From Pseudomonadota bacterium (GTDB lineage Bacteria > Pseudomonadota > Gammaproteobacteria > Xanthomonadales > Xanthomonadaceae): a stretch of DNA of 64,000 bases. Positions within the stretch are counted from its first letter, which is position 1; each line of letters starts with the position of its first letter. Positions 18,004 through 27,267 of the stretch are shown here, one piece after another. Location of the stretch: contig JAEWFT010000035.1 of the NCBI GenBank assembly GCA_023388715.1, positions 18,315-82,314 of the forward strand, in the 5' to 3' direction. The notes under the pieces are model-generated. The model searched no databases and was not told the origin of the DNA. It saw only the letters and a program-made list of their open reading frames with translations. A program made the position numbers and the translations under genes.

Positions 18004-18033
18004 CGCAAACGGGCCGCATCGCTGCGGCCCGTT
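18004..18033 (-). terminator. Terminator of metK, possibly bidirectional
   Basis: AACGGGCCGCA and TGCGGCCCGTT form a perfect 11-bp stem with a four-base loop (18008-18033). The T-containing tail lies on the metK side (minus strand, TTTGCGTTT). It also lies 25 bp past the stop of the S9 peptidase and may stop both transcripts. Confidence 0.7.
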
Positions 18034-18055
18034 CCGGTGTACGGATGGTTGACGT

Positions 18056-19273
18056 CTACTTCAGCTTCGCCGCCTTCTTCAGCTCGTCGGCCTTGTCGGT
18101 CCTCTCCCACGAGAAGGCGGTGGCCTGGTGTTTCTGGCCGGCGCCGTCGACGTAACTGACCTGCTTGGGCTTGCGGCCGAAATGGCCGTAGCTGGCGGTG
18201 GGCTGGTAGATCGGGTGCTCGAGGTCGAGCATCCGGGTGATGCCGTAGGGGCGCAGGTCGAAGTGCGCGCGGATCAGCCGCTCGATCTGGTCGTCGCTGA
18301 TCTTGCCGGTGCCGAAGGTGGTCACCGAGATCGAGGTCGGCTCGGCCACGCCGATGGCGTAGCTCAGCTGCACCTCGCACTTGTCGGCCAGGCCGGCGGC
18401 GACCACGTTCTTGGCGACGTAGCGCGCGGCGTACGCGGCCGAGCGGTCGACCTTCGACGGATCCTTGCCGGAGAACGCGCCGCCGCCGTGGCGGGCCATG
18501 CCGCCGTAGGTGTCGACGATGATCTTGCGCCCGGTCAGGCCGCAATCGCCCACCGGGCCGCCGATCACGAACTTGCCGGTCGGGTTGATGTGCACCTTGT
18601 TCTTCGGCAGCGCATCCAGCCACTTCTTCGGCAGCACCGGCTTCAGGATCTGCTCGCGCACGGCCTCCACCAGGTCCTTCTGCCTGACGCCGGGGTCGTG
18701 CTGGGTCGAGAGCACCACCGCGTCCATGCCGAGGATGCTGTGGCCGTCATCGCTGTAGCGCAGGGTGACCTGCGACTTCGCGTCCGGGCGCAGCCACTTG
18801 AGCTTGCCGGACTTGCGGACCTTGGCCTGCTGCTCGACCAGGCGGTGGCTGTAGTAGATCGGCGCGGGCATGAATTCCGGCGCCTCGTTGCAGGCGTAGC
18901 CGAACATCAGGCCCTGGTCGCCGGCGCCCTGTTCCTCCGGCTTCTTGCGGTCCACGCCCTGGTTGATGTCGGGCGACTGCTTGCCGAGCATGTTGATGAT
19001 GGCGCAGGTGTGGCCATCGAAGCCGACGTCGGAATTGTCGTAGCCGATGTCGTTGATCACCTTGCGCGCCAGTGCCTCGATGTCGACCCACGCGGAGGTG
19101 GTGACCTCGCCGGCGACGATCGCGGCACCGGTCTTCACCAGCGTCTCGCAGGCGACGCGGGCGCGCTTGTCCTGCGCCAGGATGGCGTCCAGCACCGCGT
19201 CCGAGATCTGGTCGGCGATCTTGTCCGGGTGGCCTTCGCTGACCGATTCGGAAGTGAAGAGGTAGCTCGACAT
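18056..19273 (-). CDS. metK: S-adenosylmethionine synthetase MetK
   Basis: A 405-residue enzyme that makes SAM from methionine and ATP. Signatures are [12 protein letters not shown] at the N-terminus, [12 protein letters not shown] near residue 138 and [16 protein letters not shown] near 285. Slightly longer than the E. coli enzyme through an insertion around 105-130 and a Lys-rich tail. Together with ahcY and metF it completes most of the activated methyl cycle within 8 kb. A TATGAT -10-like element lies about 45 bp upstream; no riboswitch was seen there. Confidence 0.97.
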   Translation of the reverse strand: MSSYLFTSESVSEGHPDKIADQISDAVLDAILAQDKRARVACETLVKTGAAIVAGEVTTSAWVDIEALARKVINDIGYDNSDVGFDGHTCAIINMLGKQSPDINQGVDRKKPEEQGAGDQGLMFGYACNEAPEFMPAPIYYSHRLVEQQAKVRKSGKLKWLRPDAKSQVTLRYSDDGHSILGMDAVVLSTQHDPGVRQKDLVEAVREQILKPVLPKKWLDALPKNKVHINPTGKFVIGGPVGDCGLTGRKIIVDTYGGMARHGGGAFSGKDPSKVDRSAAYAARYVAKNVVAAGLADKCEVQLSYAIGVAEPTSISVTTFGTGKISDDQIERLIRAHFDLRPYGITRMLDLEHPIYQPTASYGHFGRKPKQVSYVDGAGQKHQATAFSWERTDKADELKKAAKLK

Positions 19274-19442
19274 CGATATATCCCTGTATTCGGATGAAAA
19301 GATGGGTGCGCATCATACAGCGATGCGGGCGAGGGCGCATCTTGCGGCATTCGGGGTCAAGGCGGTATTGGCGCCGCGTTAAGCGACGCGACGCCCCGTG
19401 CGTCGAGACGATGCGATGCAGGCGATGGGCGCAACGGACTGC

Positions 19443-20384
19443 TCAGAACGAGCGCTGCAGCGAAACCTCCCACGCGTTCCGTACGCGATGCATGCTGTCC
19501 GCGTGCAGCGGCCAGGCGCTGGAACCGGCTACCGCCCACCGCTGCGAGAAGCGCCAGCTTGCTCCGAGCCCGCCAAGCACGTAGTTGTGCTGCAGCAGGC
19601 GATCGTGCTGGTACCACAGCTCGCTCCACGGCACCTTGCCGGCAAGGGCGGCCGGCTTGATACCGTTGCTGTAGCGCGCGTTGACGAATGCGTCCATAGA
19701 CCATTCCGGCGCCACGTCCCAGCGCAGCGACAGGCGGTAATGCTGCTTGTCGAGGTCTATGTCCAGGACCTTCTCGACGAATTCGTGGCTGTAGCCGGCC
19801 GACCAGTGCAGGTTGCTGCGCCCGATCCGGCGGGAGACATCCGCACCGACGCGCAGCGAACGCAGGTAGCGGCCGGGCGCCGCGCTGGCGAAGAAGGTGT
19901 AGTCGTGGCTGGGCCAGCGCACCACCGCGTGCGGCTGCACGCTGAAGCCGCCGAGGTGGGCGTGGTGGGTCAGTCCCATCTGCCAGTCCTGCCAGCTGCC
20001 GTGCCACTTGCCGTCATCGAGGAAATCGCCATCGCGCGGCTCGCGCAGGCGACGGGTGTCGTGCAGCCCGGGATCGTCGAGCGAGCGCTTGACGATGTAG
20101 GGCAGGGAGACGTGCAGCGACCAGCGCTCCGCGAACTGGTAGTCGAGCGCAAGCAGCAGGTTGCGGGTGTCGGTGCGGACGCCGGGGCCGGGATTGCCGT
20201 CGCCATCGACGCTGCCATCTGTGAACACCGACTGGAAACCGATGCTGATCCTGCCGCGGACGCCGTCGAAACCGGACGGCGCGCCGAGGTCGACGCGGTC
20301 CAGGTCATCGGCCGCCGCCATCGTCGGCGCGCCGATCGCGACGACAAGGGTGGCCAGCGCTGCCGCCGCAGTGCGCCCTGCCAC
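19443..20384 (-). CDS. Outer-membrane beta-barrel protein of unknown function
   Basis: A 313-residue protein that starts with GTG at 20384, one base after the stop of the upstream gene. A signal peptide ends about ALA-type at residue 25 (GAPTMAAA). The mature protein alternates short amphipathic strands with loops (LLLALDYQFAERWSLHVSLPY, split here only for description; RLSLRWDVAPEWSMDAFVNA) and ends in SLQRSF. This is the terminal aromatic expected of an outer-membrane barrel. It resembles small transporter/porin-like barrels, but no family is assigned. It is the last gene of a six-gene unit with a Ser/Thr kinase and two ECF sigma factors. Confidence 0.75.
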   Translation of the reverse strand: MAGRTAAAALATLVVAIGAPTMAAADDLDRVDLGAPSGFDGVRGRISIGFQSVFTDGSVDGDGNPGPGVRTDTRNLLLALDYQFAERWSLHVSLPYIVKRSLDDPGLHDTRRLREPRDGDFLDDGKWHGSWQDWQMGLTHHAHLGGFSVQPHAVVRWPSHDYTFFASAAPGRYLRSLRVGADVSRRIGRSNLHWSAGYSHEFVEKVLDIDLDKQHYRLSLRWDVAPEWSMDAFVNARYSNGIKPAALAGKVPWSELWYQHDRLLQHNYVLGGLGASWRFSQRWAVAGSSAWPLHADSMHRVRNAWEVSLQRSF

Positions 20385-20385
20385 G

Positions 20386-20847
20386 TCAGTGCTTCAGCAG
20401 GCGGTTGAGGGCGCCAAGCCAGTTACCGAGGCCGGCACTCTCCCGCACCTGCATGCGGCCGGGTTGCGTCGCGCGCGCCGGCCTGTGCGCCACCACCACC
20501 AGGCGGCGCAGCGGAGATGCGGTGCTGGCCTCGAGCGCGTGGGCATGCATGTGGTCCACCACCACCACGTCGTAACGGCGCGCGGCGAGCGCCTCTCCGA
20601 GGCGCGACGGATCGGAAACGATGGTGACCCGGTGCCCGGCACCGGCGAGCCCGCGGTACAGGGCAACGCGTTGCTGGCTGGCGTTGCCGTCCGGCTCGTA
20701 CACCAGCACCGCAGCGGGCTGCGGGGCTAGATAGCCGCCATAGCGCAGGCTGCCGCCCATGCTGAAGATCCCTTCCCCGCAGGCATGCGCGGCGGGGGTG
20801 GCGAGCACGATGGCGATGGCTACCGTGAGACGCCTGCTGCTGGGCAT
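20386..20847 (-). CDS. Small exported protein with receiver-like fold
   Basis: A 153-residue protein of unknown function. Residues 1-22 form a signal peptide (ending PAAHA before Cys23), followed by CGEGIFSMGG. From residue 46 the pattern is that of a CheY-like alpha/beta domain: strand AVLVY followed by acidic Glu51/Asp53, helix, strand RVTIVS, helix, strand YDVVVVD with Asp98 in the phospho-acceptor position, and strand LVVVA. The fourth-strand Thr and fifth-strand Lys of true receivers are not evident, so phosphorylation is unlikely; an exported location would also be unusual. It lies 22 bp after the kinase gene and 1 bp before the beta-barrel gene. Confidence 0.7.
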   Translation of the reverse strand: MPSSRRLTVAIAIVLATPAAHACGEGIFSMGGSLRYGGYLAPQPAAVLVYEPDGNASQQRVALYRGLAGAGHRVTIVSDPSRLGEALAARRYDVVVVDHMHAHALEASTASPLRRLVVVAHRPARATQPGRMQVRESAGLGNWLGALNRLLKH

Positions 20848-20869
20848 GGCACTCCTCCTCTTGCGGGTC

Positions 20870-23800
20870 TTACTGGGTAGTACGTAAACCGCCGCCGGAA
20901 ATGACCTCGCGGCGTTCCACGGTCAGCGCGAACAACTGCAGCGGGTCGGCGATGGCCTGCAGGTCCAGGCAGCGCACCGCGCGCTCGGGATGCGGATTGG
21001 CCAGCCTCGGCGCGGCCGCCGGCGTCATACGGAAGCCCATCGCGGCCCTTGGCGCGCGCGCGACGAAGGCGACCGGCACGTGGTGGTCGTTCTCGCCATA
21101 ACCCGGGACCTCGACCGTCGCCCGCAGCGGCACGCTGGCATGCCCGCCATCGCGGTAGCGGAACAAGAGCGTGCCGAGCACGCGCGGGCCATCCTCCGGC
21201 GTTGGTAGCGACGCCACCAGCAGGAGGTGGGCGGCGGCCAGCATGGGTGCCGGCACCGGCAGGCAGGCGCCCAGCCCGCGCGGGCCGACCGCAACGATGC
21301 CGCGCACGTCGAAGGCGACGCCGCCGAACTGTTGCAGGCCCGCCGGCCACGGGCGCAGGAACGGTTTCAGCGCGGTGCTGAAGGAGCGCACGCCGTCCGG
21401 GCCAAGGTCGTACAACGGGCCCAGGTCAAGTGCATCGGGTGGCGCGTCGGCTGGGCGCGCCGGCAGCGGTGAACCGTCGCGGGCGTGGCCGGCGAGTGCG
21501 GGCGGGGGTCGCGGCGCCTGCGCGCGCCAGGGACCGGGATCATTCGCGCGCAGTGCGGCACGCTGCGATGGCGTGGGCAGGTGCATCGCCCGGGACGCCA
21601 TGCTGCCCGGCCGCAGCCACGCCAGGCGCTGGCGCAGCGGCGCATCCTCGCGCCCGGGCGTGGCGATCGACCAGCGGGCCACGCCATGCACCGTGCGCGC
21701 CATCAGGAAGGCGCTGTCCGCGCTGAACGCGACGTCGAAGATGCCGTCATGCGGCGGCGCACCCGGGTTGAGCGGCAGGCCCAGCGCAACGCCGCTGGCG
21801 TCGTACAACTGCACCTGCTGTCGCTCCGCCAGTGCAAGCAGGCTGCGGTCGCCATTGGCGGCCACCGCGCCCATGCCGGCGTTCGCGCCCCCGCCCATGC
21901 GCGCCACCGTTTTCGCGCGGCCGCTGCCGTCGATGCGCGCGTGCCGCGACTGGCCGGCGACGAAGGCACCGCCATCGGCGAGCGCGGCGATGGCGAACGG
22001 GTGCATCCCGGCCAGGGGCGTGCGCTGCTCCACCTTGCGTTCCGGCGGATTCCAGCGCAGCGCCACGTCCCCGGCCCCGCGCCCGTCTTCGTCGCGGGCC
22101 AGCAGCCACAGGCTGGCGCTGCCCGGCACGAAATCGGCGGCCACCACCGGCGCGAGCCCGGGATCGGACCAGGTGCCGCGCGGCTGCAATCCGGGCAGGG
22201 CAAGCACCGTCGCTTCGCCATCGCCCACGGCCAGCACGCGGCCGCCGCCGGGCGCGAAGGCGAGCTGCAGCAGCGGTCCGGGAAGCAATGCTTCGCCGGG
22301 CTCGGCGCGCCAGTCGTCGACGTTGAACGCCAGCAGGCGCTCCCCGATCCCGTGCGGATGCGCCGCGCTGAAGCCCAGCAGCAAGCGCCTGCCGTCCGGC
22401 GACAACAGGAAGCGTTGGGGCGATGCCGGCAGTGGCAGCGGTGGCCCGCGCGGCTCCAGGGTGATGGCGTCGCGGCGATGCAGGGACGCGCCGACGGTGA
22501 ACAGCGCCGTGCGGCCGTCGGGGGCCAGCTCGGCGTAACCCGGCGGCCCGGGGAGCGTGTGCCACGGGGTGCGCGTGCGGCCGTCGGGCGCGAGCAGGCG
22601 CATGCGGTCCCACTCGATGTCGAGGAAGCCGTCAGCGGCCAGCGTCGGTGCATCGGCGGCCTGCCGCGCCGGCACGAGCGGCAACAGCGGTCGATCGGGC
22701 AAGCGCCACAGCCGCAGCTGGCCGTCGAGCCCGGTGCTGGCGAACAGCCCCGTGCGCGGCGACCAATCGCTCGCGAGTGGTCCGGCGCTGGCGAACGCAG
22801 CGGGCGCGAGTCCGATCCGCACCGCCGGGACGGGGCTGGCGCCGCCTTCCTCGGGCAGCCTCCAAAGGGCGACTTCCCCCTCCCCGGTGGCCACCAGCAG
22901 GCGCCGTGCGCGGTCCAGCATGACCCGCCGCACCGGGAACGCGTGCTGCATGCTGCCGCGAACCAGGGGCTCGCCGCTCGCGGCATCGAACGCGTGTACG
23001 CGCCCGTCCTCGGCGCCTGCGGCCAGCCACGCGCCGCTGCCGTCGAAACCGATCCAGCTGATGCGCTCGCCGCGCGCGGTCGGCAACAGGCGGGCGGCGC
23101 CCCCGGCAAGCTCGAGCAGGCGCAGGCGGCCTTCGCCATCGCCCAGTGCCAGCAGCGCATTCGCGGGATCCACGGCCCACGCGCTGATGCGGGTGCGCGG
23201 CTGCGGCTGGTAACGGCGCACCAGGCGCATGCCGGCGGTGGCGTACACCTCGACCGCGCGCTGGTCGTCGACCAGGGCGAAGGCATGGCGCCCGTCCGCC
23301 GACAGCATCCACGGGATCGGTTCGGCACTCGCTGCGGTCCGTGGCGTGATCCGCGGCGACAGGGGGCGCCAGGGATCGACCTGCCAGGCCTGCACCGCGC
23401 CGTCGGCGTCGCGCAGCACGGCGATCCGGCCATCGTCGCTGAAGGCGGCATCCGAGAACCGACTGAACGCCGCGGGCGGCTCGATCACCTTGCCGCTGCG
23501 CAGGTCGAGCATCCAGGTGTCGCTGCCGGTGGGGTCGGGCTGGGTGCGGTACCACTCCTGGGTCGCCAGCAGGCGGTCGCGGCCGGCGAACCGCAGCCAG
23601 GTCGTGGCGCGCAGCTGGCCGCCCGAGCTCGGTCGCTCGCCGAGCCGGATGCGACCCTGTTCCGCGAGGGTGCCGGCGTCGTACCAGCGCACGCTGCGAT
23701 CGCCGAGCGCCAGCGCGATGCGGTTGCCTTCCGCATCCATCGCCAGCGCCAGCGGGCGGGCATCGACAATCGCGGTGGCATCCACCAGCGTCGCGCCCTG

Positions 23801-25120
23801 GCCCAGCAGCAGGCCGATCCGCCGTCGATCGGCCATCGCCGCGGCATCCGCCCCGGCGGTCTCCTCCTCGGCGACGTTCTGCATGAGTCGCTCGACCGCG
23901 TCCCAGCCGTTGCCATCGCGCTCCAGTTGCAGCGCCGCCTCGCGCCGCCCGTCCCACAACAGGGTGCTGGCGGTGCGCGCATTGTGTTCCGCGCGCCGCC
24001 ACTGGTGCGTCGTGGCCGCCAGACCGGCGACCAGCAACGCCATCGCCAGTCCGCTGGTCGCGGCCAGTGCCGGCTTGCGTCGGATCCAGCGCGCGGTCCG
24101 TTCCAGCCCGTTCAACGGGCGCGCGTGCACCATCCGGTGGTCGAGGAAGCGACCGAGGTCGTCGGCGAGCGCGCGCGCGTCGGGATAGCGCTGGTCGGGA
24201 TGGCGCGCCAGGCAGCGCAGGCAGATCGCCTCCAGGTCGCGCGGGATCGCGCCATGCCGGGAAGGCCGGCGCACCACGCCGTGCAGCAGCCGGGTCAAGG
24301 TCTCCTGCGGGCTGTCGCCGGTGAAGGGCGGGCTGCCGGTCAGGCATTCGTAGAGGATGGCGCCCAGGCCCCAGATGTCGGTGGCGGCGGACAGCGGGGT
24401 GGTGTGCACCTGGCCCTGCTCGGGTGCCATGTAGCTGGGCGTGCCGGAGACCTGCTCGTTTTCCAGGCTGGGCGCCTGGCCAAGCCGCCGCGCGAGCCCG
24501 AAATCGGTGACCAGCGCGGTGCCGTGCTCGTCGATCAGGATGTTGCCTGGCTTCAGGTCCAGGTGCAGCACGCCAAGCCGGTGCGCGTAGTCGACCGCCT
24601 CGGCGATGGTGCGCAGCAGGCCGGCGGCCTCGCGCGGGGGCAGCCGGCCTCGGGCGGCGACCAGGTCGGCCAGGCTCTGGCCGCGCACCAGCTGCATTGC
24701 GTAATAGGCCAGCCCGTCCTGCTCGCCCATCTCGTGCACGGCGACGATGTTCGGATGCTGCAGCCCGGCCGCGTTGCGCGCTTCGCGGCGGAAGCCGGCG
24801 ATGAAGTCGTCGGAGGCCCACGGCCCCGCGGACAGCAGCTTGATCGCCACTTCGCGCTCCAGGCTTTTTTGCCAGGCGCGGTAGACCACGCCCATCCCGC
24901 CCTGGCCCACCTGCTCGCGCAGCTCGTAGTCGCCGAATTCGCGTTGGGCCGGGTCGCGCAGGTCCAGTTGCAGCGCCTCCACCGGCAGGAAGGCGAGATG
25001 CATCGTGGAGAGGCTGCCGTCGCGGCGGGCCTGCTGGGTGCCGAACGCGAGCTTGGCCAGCCCGGGGTCGAGCCACCACCCGTCCGGCAGCCCGCTGGAC
25101 CCGGTGGCCAACGCTTTCAT
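20870..25120 (-). CDS. Membrane Ser/Thr protein kinase with beta-propeller sensor
   Basis: A 1416-residue protein. The kinase domain spans about 64-330: glycine loop GQGGMGVV (72-79), Lys94, catalytic loop HLDLKPGN (Asp188), DFG (206-208), APE at 232-234. The usual Arg before the catalytic Asp is Leu, so this is a non-RD kinase. One membrane helix lies at about 351-370. The outer part has repeated WD40/PQQ-like blades (phrases such as WLAAGAEDGRVHAFDAASGE) up to about residue 1150, then a C-terminal domain without known relatives. The open frame continues upstream to 25450, but ATG 25120 overlaps the sigma factor stop (ATGA) and gives a natural N-terminus. It probably senses an envelope signal and controls the sigma factors encoded just upstream. 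Confidence 0.9.
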   Translation of the reverse strand: MKALATGSSGLPDGWWLDPGLAKLAFGTQQARRDGSLSTMHLAFLPVEALQLDLRDPAQREFGDYELREQVGQGGMGVVYRAWQKSLEREVAIKLLSAGPWASDDFIAGFRREARNAAGLQHPNIVAVHEMGEQDGLAYYAMQLVRGQSLADLVAARGRLPPREAAGLLRTIAEAVDYAHRLGVLHLDLKPGNILIDEHGTALVTDFGLARRLGQAPSLENEQVSGTPSYMAPEQGQVHTTPLSAATDIWGLGAILYECLTGSPPFTGDSPQETLTRLLHGVVRRPSRHGAIPRDLEAICLRCLARHPDQRYPDARALADDLGRFLDHRMVHARPLNGLERTARWIRRKPALAATSGLAMALLVAGLAATTHQWRRAEHNARTASTLLWDGRREAALQLERDGNGWDAVERLMQNVAEEETAGADAAAMADRRRIGLLLGQGATLVDATAIVDARPLALAMDAEGNRIALALGDRSVRWYDAGTLAEQGRIRLGERPSSGGQLRATTWLRFAGRDRLLATQEWYRTQPDPTGSDTWMLDLRSGKVIEPPAAFSRFSDAAFSDDGRIAVLRDADGAVQAWQVDPWRPLSPRITPRTAASAEPIPWMLSADGRHAFALVDDQRAVEVYATAGMRLVRRYQPQPRTRISAWAVDPANALLALGDGEGRLRLLELAGGAARLLPTARGERISWIGFDGSGAWLAAGAEDGRVHAFDAASGEPLVRGSMQHAFPVRRVMLDRARRLLVATGEGEVALWRLPEEGGASPVPAVRIGLAPAAFASAGPLASDWSPRTGLFASTGLDGQLRLWRLPDRPLLPLVPARQAADAPTLAADGFLDIEWDRMRLLAPDGRTRTPWHTLPGPPGYAELAPDGRTALFTVGASLHRRDAITLEPRGPPLPLPASPQRFLLSPDGRRLLLGFSAAHPHGIGERLLAFNVDDWRAEPGEALLPGPLLQLAFAPGGGRVLAVGDGEATVLALPGLQPRGTWSDPGLAPVVAADFVPGSASLWLLARDEDGRGAGDVALRWNPPERKVEQRTPLAGMHPFAIAALADGGAFVAGQSRHARIDGSGRAKTVARMGGGANAGMGAVAANGDRSLLALAERQQVQLYDASGVALGLPLNPGAPPHDGIFDVAFSADSAFLMARTVHGVARWSIATPGREDAPLRQRLAWLRPGSMASRAMHLPTPSQRAALRANDPGPWRAQAPRPPPALAGHARDGSPLPARPADAPPDALDLGPLYDLGPDGVRSFSTALKPFLRPWPAGLQQFGGVAFDVRGIVAVGPRGLGACLPVPAPMLAAAHLLLVASLPTPEDGPRVLGTLLFRYRDGGHASVPLRATVEVPGYGENDHHVPVAFVARAPRAAMGFRMTPAAAPRLANPHPERAVRCLDLQAIADPLQLFALTVERREVISGGGLRTTQ

Positions 25121-25833
25121 CCCCCGAGGACCTGCAACAACGCCGCCCGCTCGCTGTCGAGCTCGTCGGCGCCGGCCAGCGTCTCTCCAAGCTCGTGGTC
25201 CACCAGTTCGCGGAAGCGCTGGCGCAACCGGGTCACCGCCATCGACACGAACAGCGGCTTCACCTTCAGCGTGCCCGCGGCAGCCTCGTAGTCGCCGGGG
25301 CGCGGCTCGGCCACCAGGAAGCGTTCCAGCTCCGCGAACATCGCCCCGTGGCCACCATCGATCGCCTCGCCGCGCAGGCGGCGGTGCGCCGATGCCAGGA
25401 TCTCGAGCGCGAATCCACGCCTGAGCGTGTCCTCGGGTGACCGCCCGCACGCGCTGTCCGCCCGGTGCCGCGCTTCCAGGTCCTGCAGCGGGGGCCCCGC
25501 CAGCGGCAGACGCGGCAACTCCACGGCCGGGTCCATCGACAGGAAGTGCTGCAGTTCCACCTGCAGGAACTGCCGGAATCGCCCGAAGCGGCGCGCGTCC
25601 AGGTGGCTGCTGTGGCGGCTGAGCAGGTCGTGGAAGAACGCCTGCGCCAGCCGGTAGGACTCATCGGGATCGTGGCCGCCGTGCCGCAGATAGGCGAACA
25701 CCGGATACCAGTAGCGCAGGCACAGGGTCAGCAGCGAGGCATGCGCGGTGGCGTCGTCGACGCCATGCGCGCGCGACGCCAGCGACCAGTTGGTCGAGGC
25801 GAAGCGGTCGATCCGCGGGTCATGCGCAGGCAT
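25117..25833 (-). CDS. ECF-type sigma factor, divergent copy
   Basis: A 238-residue protein paralogous to the next gene upstream. It keeps the N-terminal pattern RFASTNWSL and a C-terminal helix-turn-helix region (YEAAAGTLKVKPLFVSMAVTRLRQRFRELV) comparable to sigma region 4. In region 2.2 the acidic AED-type cluster of ECF factors is replaced by ESYRLAQAFFHDLL, which may weaken core polymerase binding. In kinase-linked ECF factors of Vibrio and Xanthomonas such a loss is compensated by phosphorylation. The start at 25833 overlaps the upstream gene by 14 bp and the stop overlaps the kinase start by 4 bp. Confidence 0.8.
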   Translation of the reverse strand: MPAHDPRIDRFASTNWSLASRAHGVDDATAHASLLTLCLRYWYPVFAYLRHGGHDPDESYRLAQAFFHDLLSRHSSHLDARRFGRFRQFLQVELQHFLSMDPAVELPRLPLAGPPLQDLEARHRADSACGRSPEDTLRRGFALEILASAHRRLRGEAIDGGHGAMFAELERFLVAEPRPGDYEAAAGTLKVKPLFVSMAVTRLRQRFRELVDHELGETLAGADELDSERAALLQVLGG

Positions 25834-26539
25834 GGCTGCCCCCCGGCATCGGATCGGCGAGGGCGGCGCGCAACACGTGCAATTCCTCATCGGCGGCCGC
25901 CGCGCTGTCGGTCTGGTCGGCCAGTTCGGCGTGCACCAGCTCGCGCAGGCGCTTGCGCAAGCGGTGCACCGAGACCGCGATGGTATTGGCGCGCATGCCG
26001 AGGCGGCTGGCCGCCGCCTGGTAGTCGGTGGCCTCTGCCGCCTCGATGATGAACGGCGCCAGCGTGTCGAACAGGGCTTCGCGGCCGGCGCGGCGGGTTT
26101 CCTGCTGCAACTGCGCGTAGGCCCGCTCGATCACGGTGATCGCCCACGCCCGCTCGAAGGCGCGCTCCGGCGAGTCGCTCGCGGCCAGGGAGGCCAGCGC
26201 ATCGTCGGCGTCGACCCGGCGCTGGTCGCCACCACGCTTGCGCGCGCGGGCGGCGTCATCGGCGTCCAGCAGGAAGTGCTGCAACGCGGTGAGCATGTAG
26301 GTGCGGAAGCGGCCGCGGGCCGGGTCCGCGCGCACGTCCCAGCGCCGCTCCAGCAGGCGGGTGAAGAACTCCTGCACCAGGTCCTCGGCTTCCGCGCCCG
26401 CGCGGCCGGTCCGGCGCACGTAGGCGAGGACCGGCCCGCGGTAGGCGCGGTAGATCTCCTCCATGGCGCGGCGCGCGGGTTCCGCGCCGCTGCGGGCCTC
26501 CAGGATCATGCTCCAGCGGGTGGTGGCGAACGGGCTCAT
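25820..26539 (-). CDS. ECF-type RNA polymerase sigma factor
   Basis: A 239-residue sigma factor. The N-terminus FATTRWSMIL is the motif of ECF factors that are found with Ser/Thr kinases. Region 2 is near canonical (AEDLVQEFFTRLLERRW, then GRFRTYMLTALQHFL), and region 4 has the helix-turn-helix YQAAASRLGMRANTIAVSVH. A linker of some 35 residues between the two is rich in Asp, Ala and Arg. No anti-sigma factor is adjacent, which fits control by the kinase. It lies 42 bp after the upstream unknown gene and overlaps the second sigma gene. Confidence 0.88.
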   Translation of the reverse strand: MSPFATTRWSMILEARSGAEPARRAMEEIYRAYRGPVLAYVRRTGRAGAEAEDLVQEFFTRLLERRWDVRADPARGRFRTYMLTALQHFLLDADDAARARKRGGDQRRVDADDALASLAASDSPERAFERAWAITVIERAYAQLQQETRRAGREALFDTLAPFIIEAAEATDYQAAASRLGMRANTIAVSVHRLRKRLRELVHAELADQTDSAAAADEELHVLRAALADPMPGGSHACA

Positions 26540-26581
26540 AGCGCGTGGCCCGCCCGCCCGTGGCGCGACCTCGATGGAGGC

Positions 26582-27247
26582 TCAGACCACATGGAACAGC
26601 GACAGCCGCGGGTCGGGGACGTAGTGCGTGCGCGGCCGGCCAAAGCCCCGTGAACCGCCCTGGGCCTGCTGCAGCGCCTCGAGCCATTGCCTGCGCCCGA
26701 TCTGCGACTGCTCGATCGGCATCCCGGCATAGTCGGCGGCCACCTTGCGGAAGCGGCAGAACGCCTCGTAGTCGGCCAGGTCGTCGCGTACCAGTTGCAG
26801 CAGCACGTCGACCAGCACCGCCACGTCAAGCCCGCCCACCACCGGCAGGTCGGCGGGCAGCAGGATGTCATCGGAGGCGCGGTAGTCGTCGATCACCGCA
26901 AGCAGGGGGGCGAGGTCGGGGCCATCGGTGGCGTCGTCGCGGGTCCAGCCGGGATCGGCGGCCATCGCCCGCAGGCGGTCCAGCACGTCCATCCGCTGCT
27001 CCACGAAGCTGGATTGCGAGCCGTCGGGATGGCGATCGAGCGCGCGCTGCGCGGCGGTGGCGACCTGGTCCAGGGTGAGGGTGGGGGATTGCGCGCTCAG
27101 CGCGCGCAGGGCCGCGTTCATCCTTGCCATGCCCGACGCCTGCAACGGGTGGTCGCCCACCTGGTGCCCACGCGACGGATTGAGCATGAGGAAGTCGAGG
27201 AAGCCTTGCGGGTAGGTGATGCTGCTGGTGGAAGGCGAGATGTGCAT
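26582..27247 (-). CDS. Unknown protein at head of kinase/sigma operon
   Basis: A 221-residue soluble protein without signal peptide. Function unknown. The middle segment DLPVVGGLDVAVLVDVLLQL with its following charged helix loosely resembles the short DUF1232 (YkvA) motif, but this is a weak visual match. The N-terminus ITYPQGFLDFLMLNPSRGHQ is distinctive and would make a good search query. The start at 27247 is preferred because GGAGAA-like sequence precedes it; the open frame continues upstream to 27469 across the end of dusB. It is probably the first gene of the unit running down to 19443. Confidence 0.7.
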   Translation of the reverse strand: MHISPSTSSITYPQGFLDFLMLNPSRGHQVGDHPLQASGMARMNAALRALSAQSPTLTLDQVATAAQRALDRHPDGSQSSFVEQRMDVLDRLRAMAADPGWTRDDATDGPDLAPLLAVIDDYRASDDILLPADLPVVGGLDVAVLVDVLLQLVRDDLADYEAFCRFRKVAADYAGMPIEQSQIGRRQWLEALQQAQGGSRGFGRPRTHYVPDPRLSLFHVV

Positions 27248-27267
27248 GGCGGATTCCGGAGAAGTGG

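Noticed and set aside
21485..25291. Open frame of 1268 codons antisense to the kinase gene
   Set aside because: The kinase has complete catalytic motifs on the other strand; the antisense translation has low-complexity composition and no domain.
25121..25450. N-terminal extension of the kinase to 25450
   Set aside because: This stretch lies inside the sigma factor gene, and its translation is Arg/Gly/Ala-rich and unlike any kinase N-terminus. ATG 25120 overlaps the sigma stop as ATGA.
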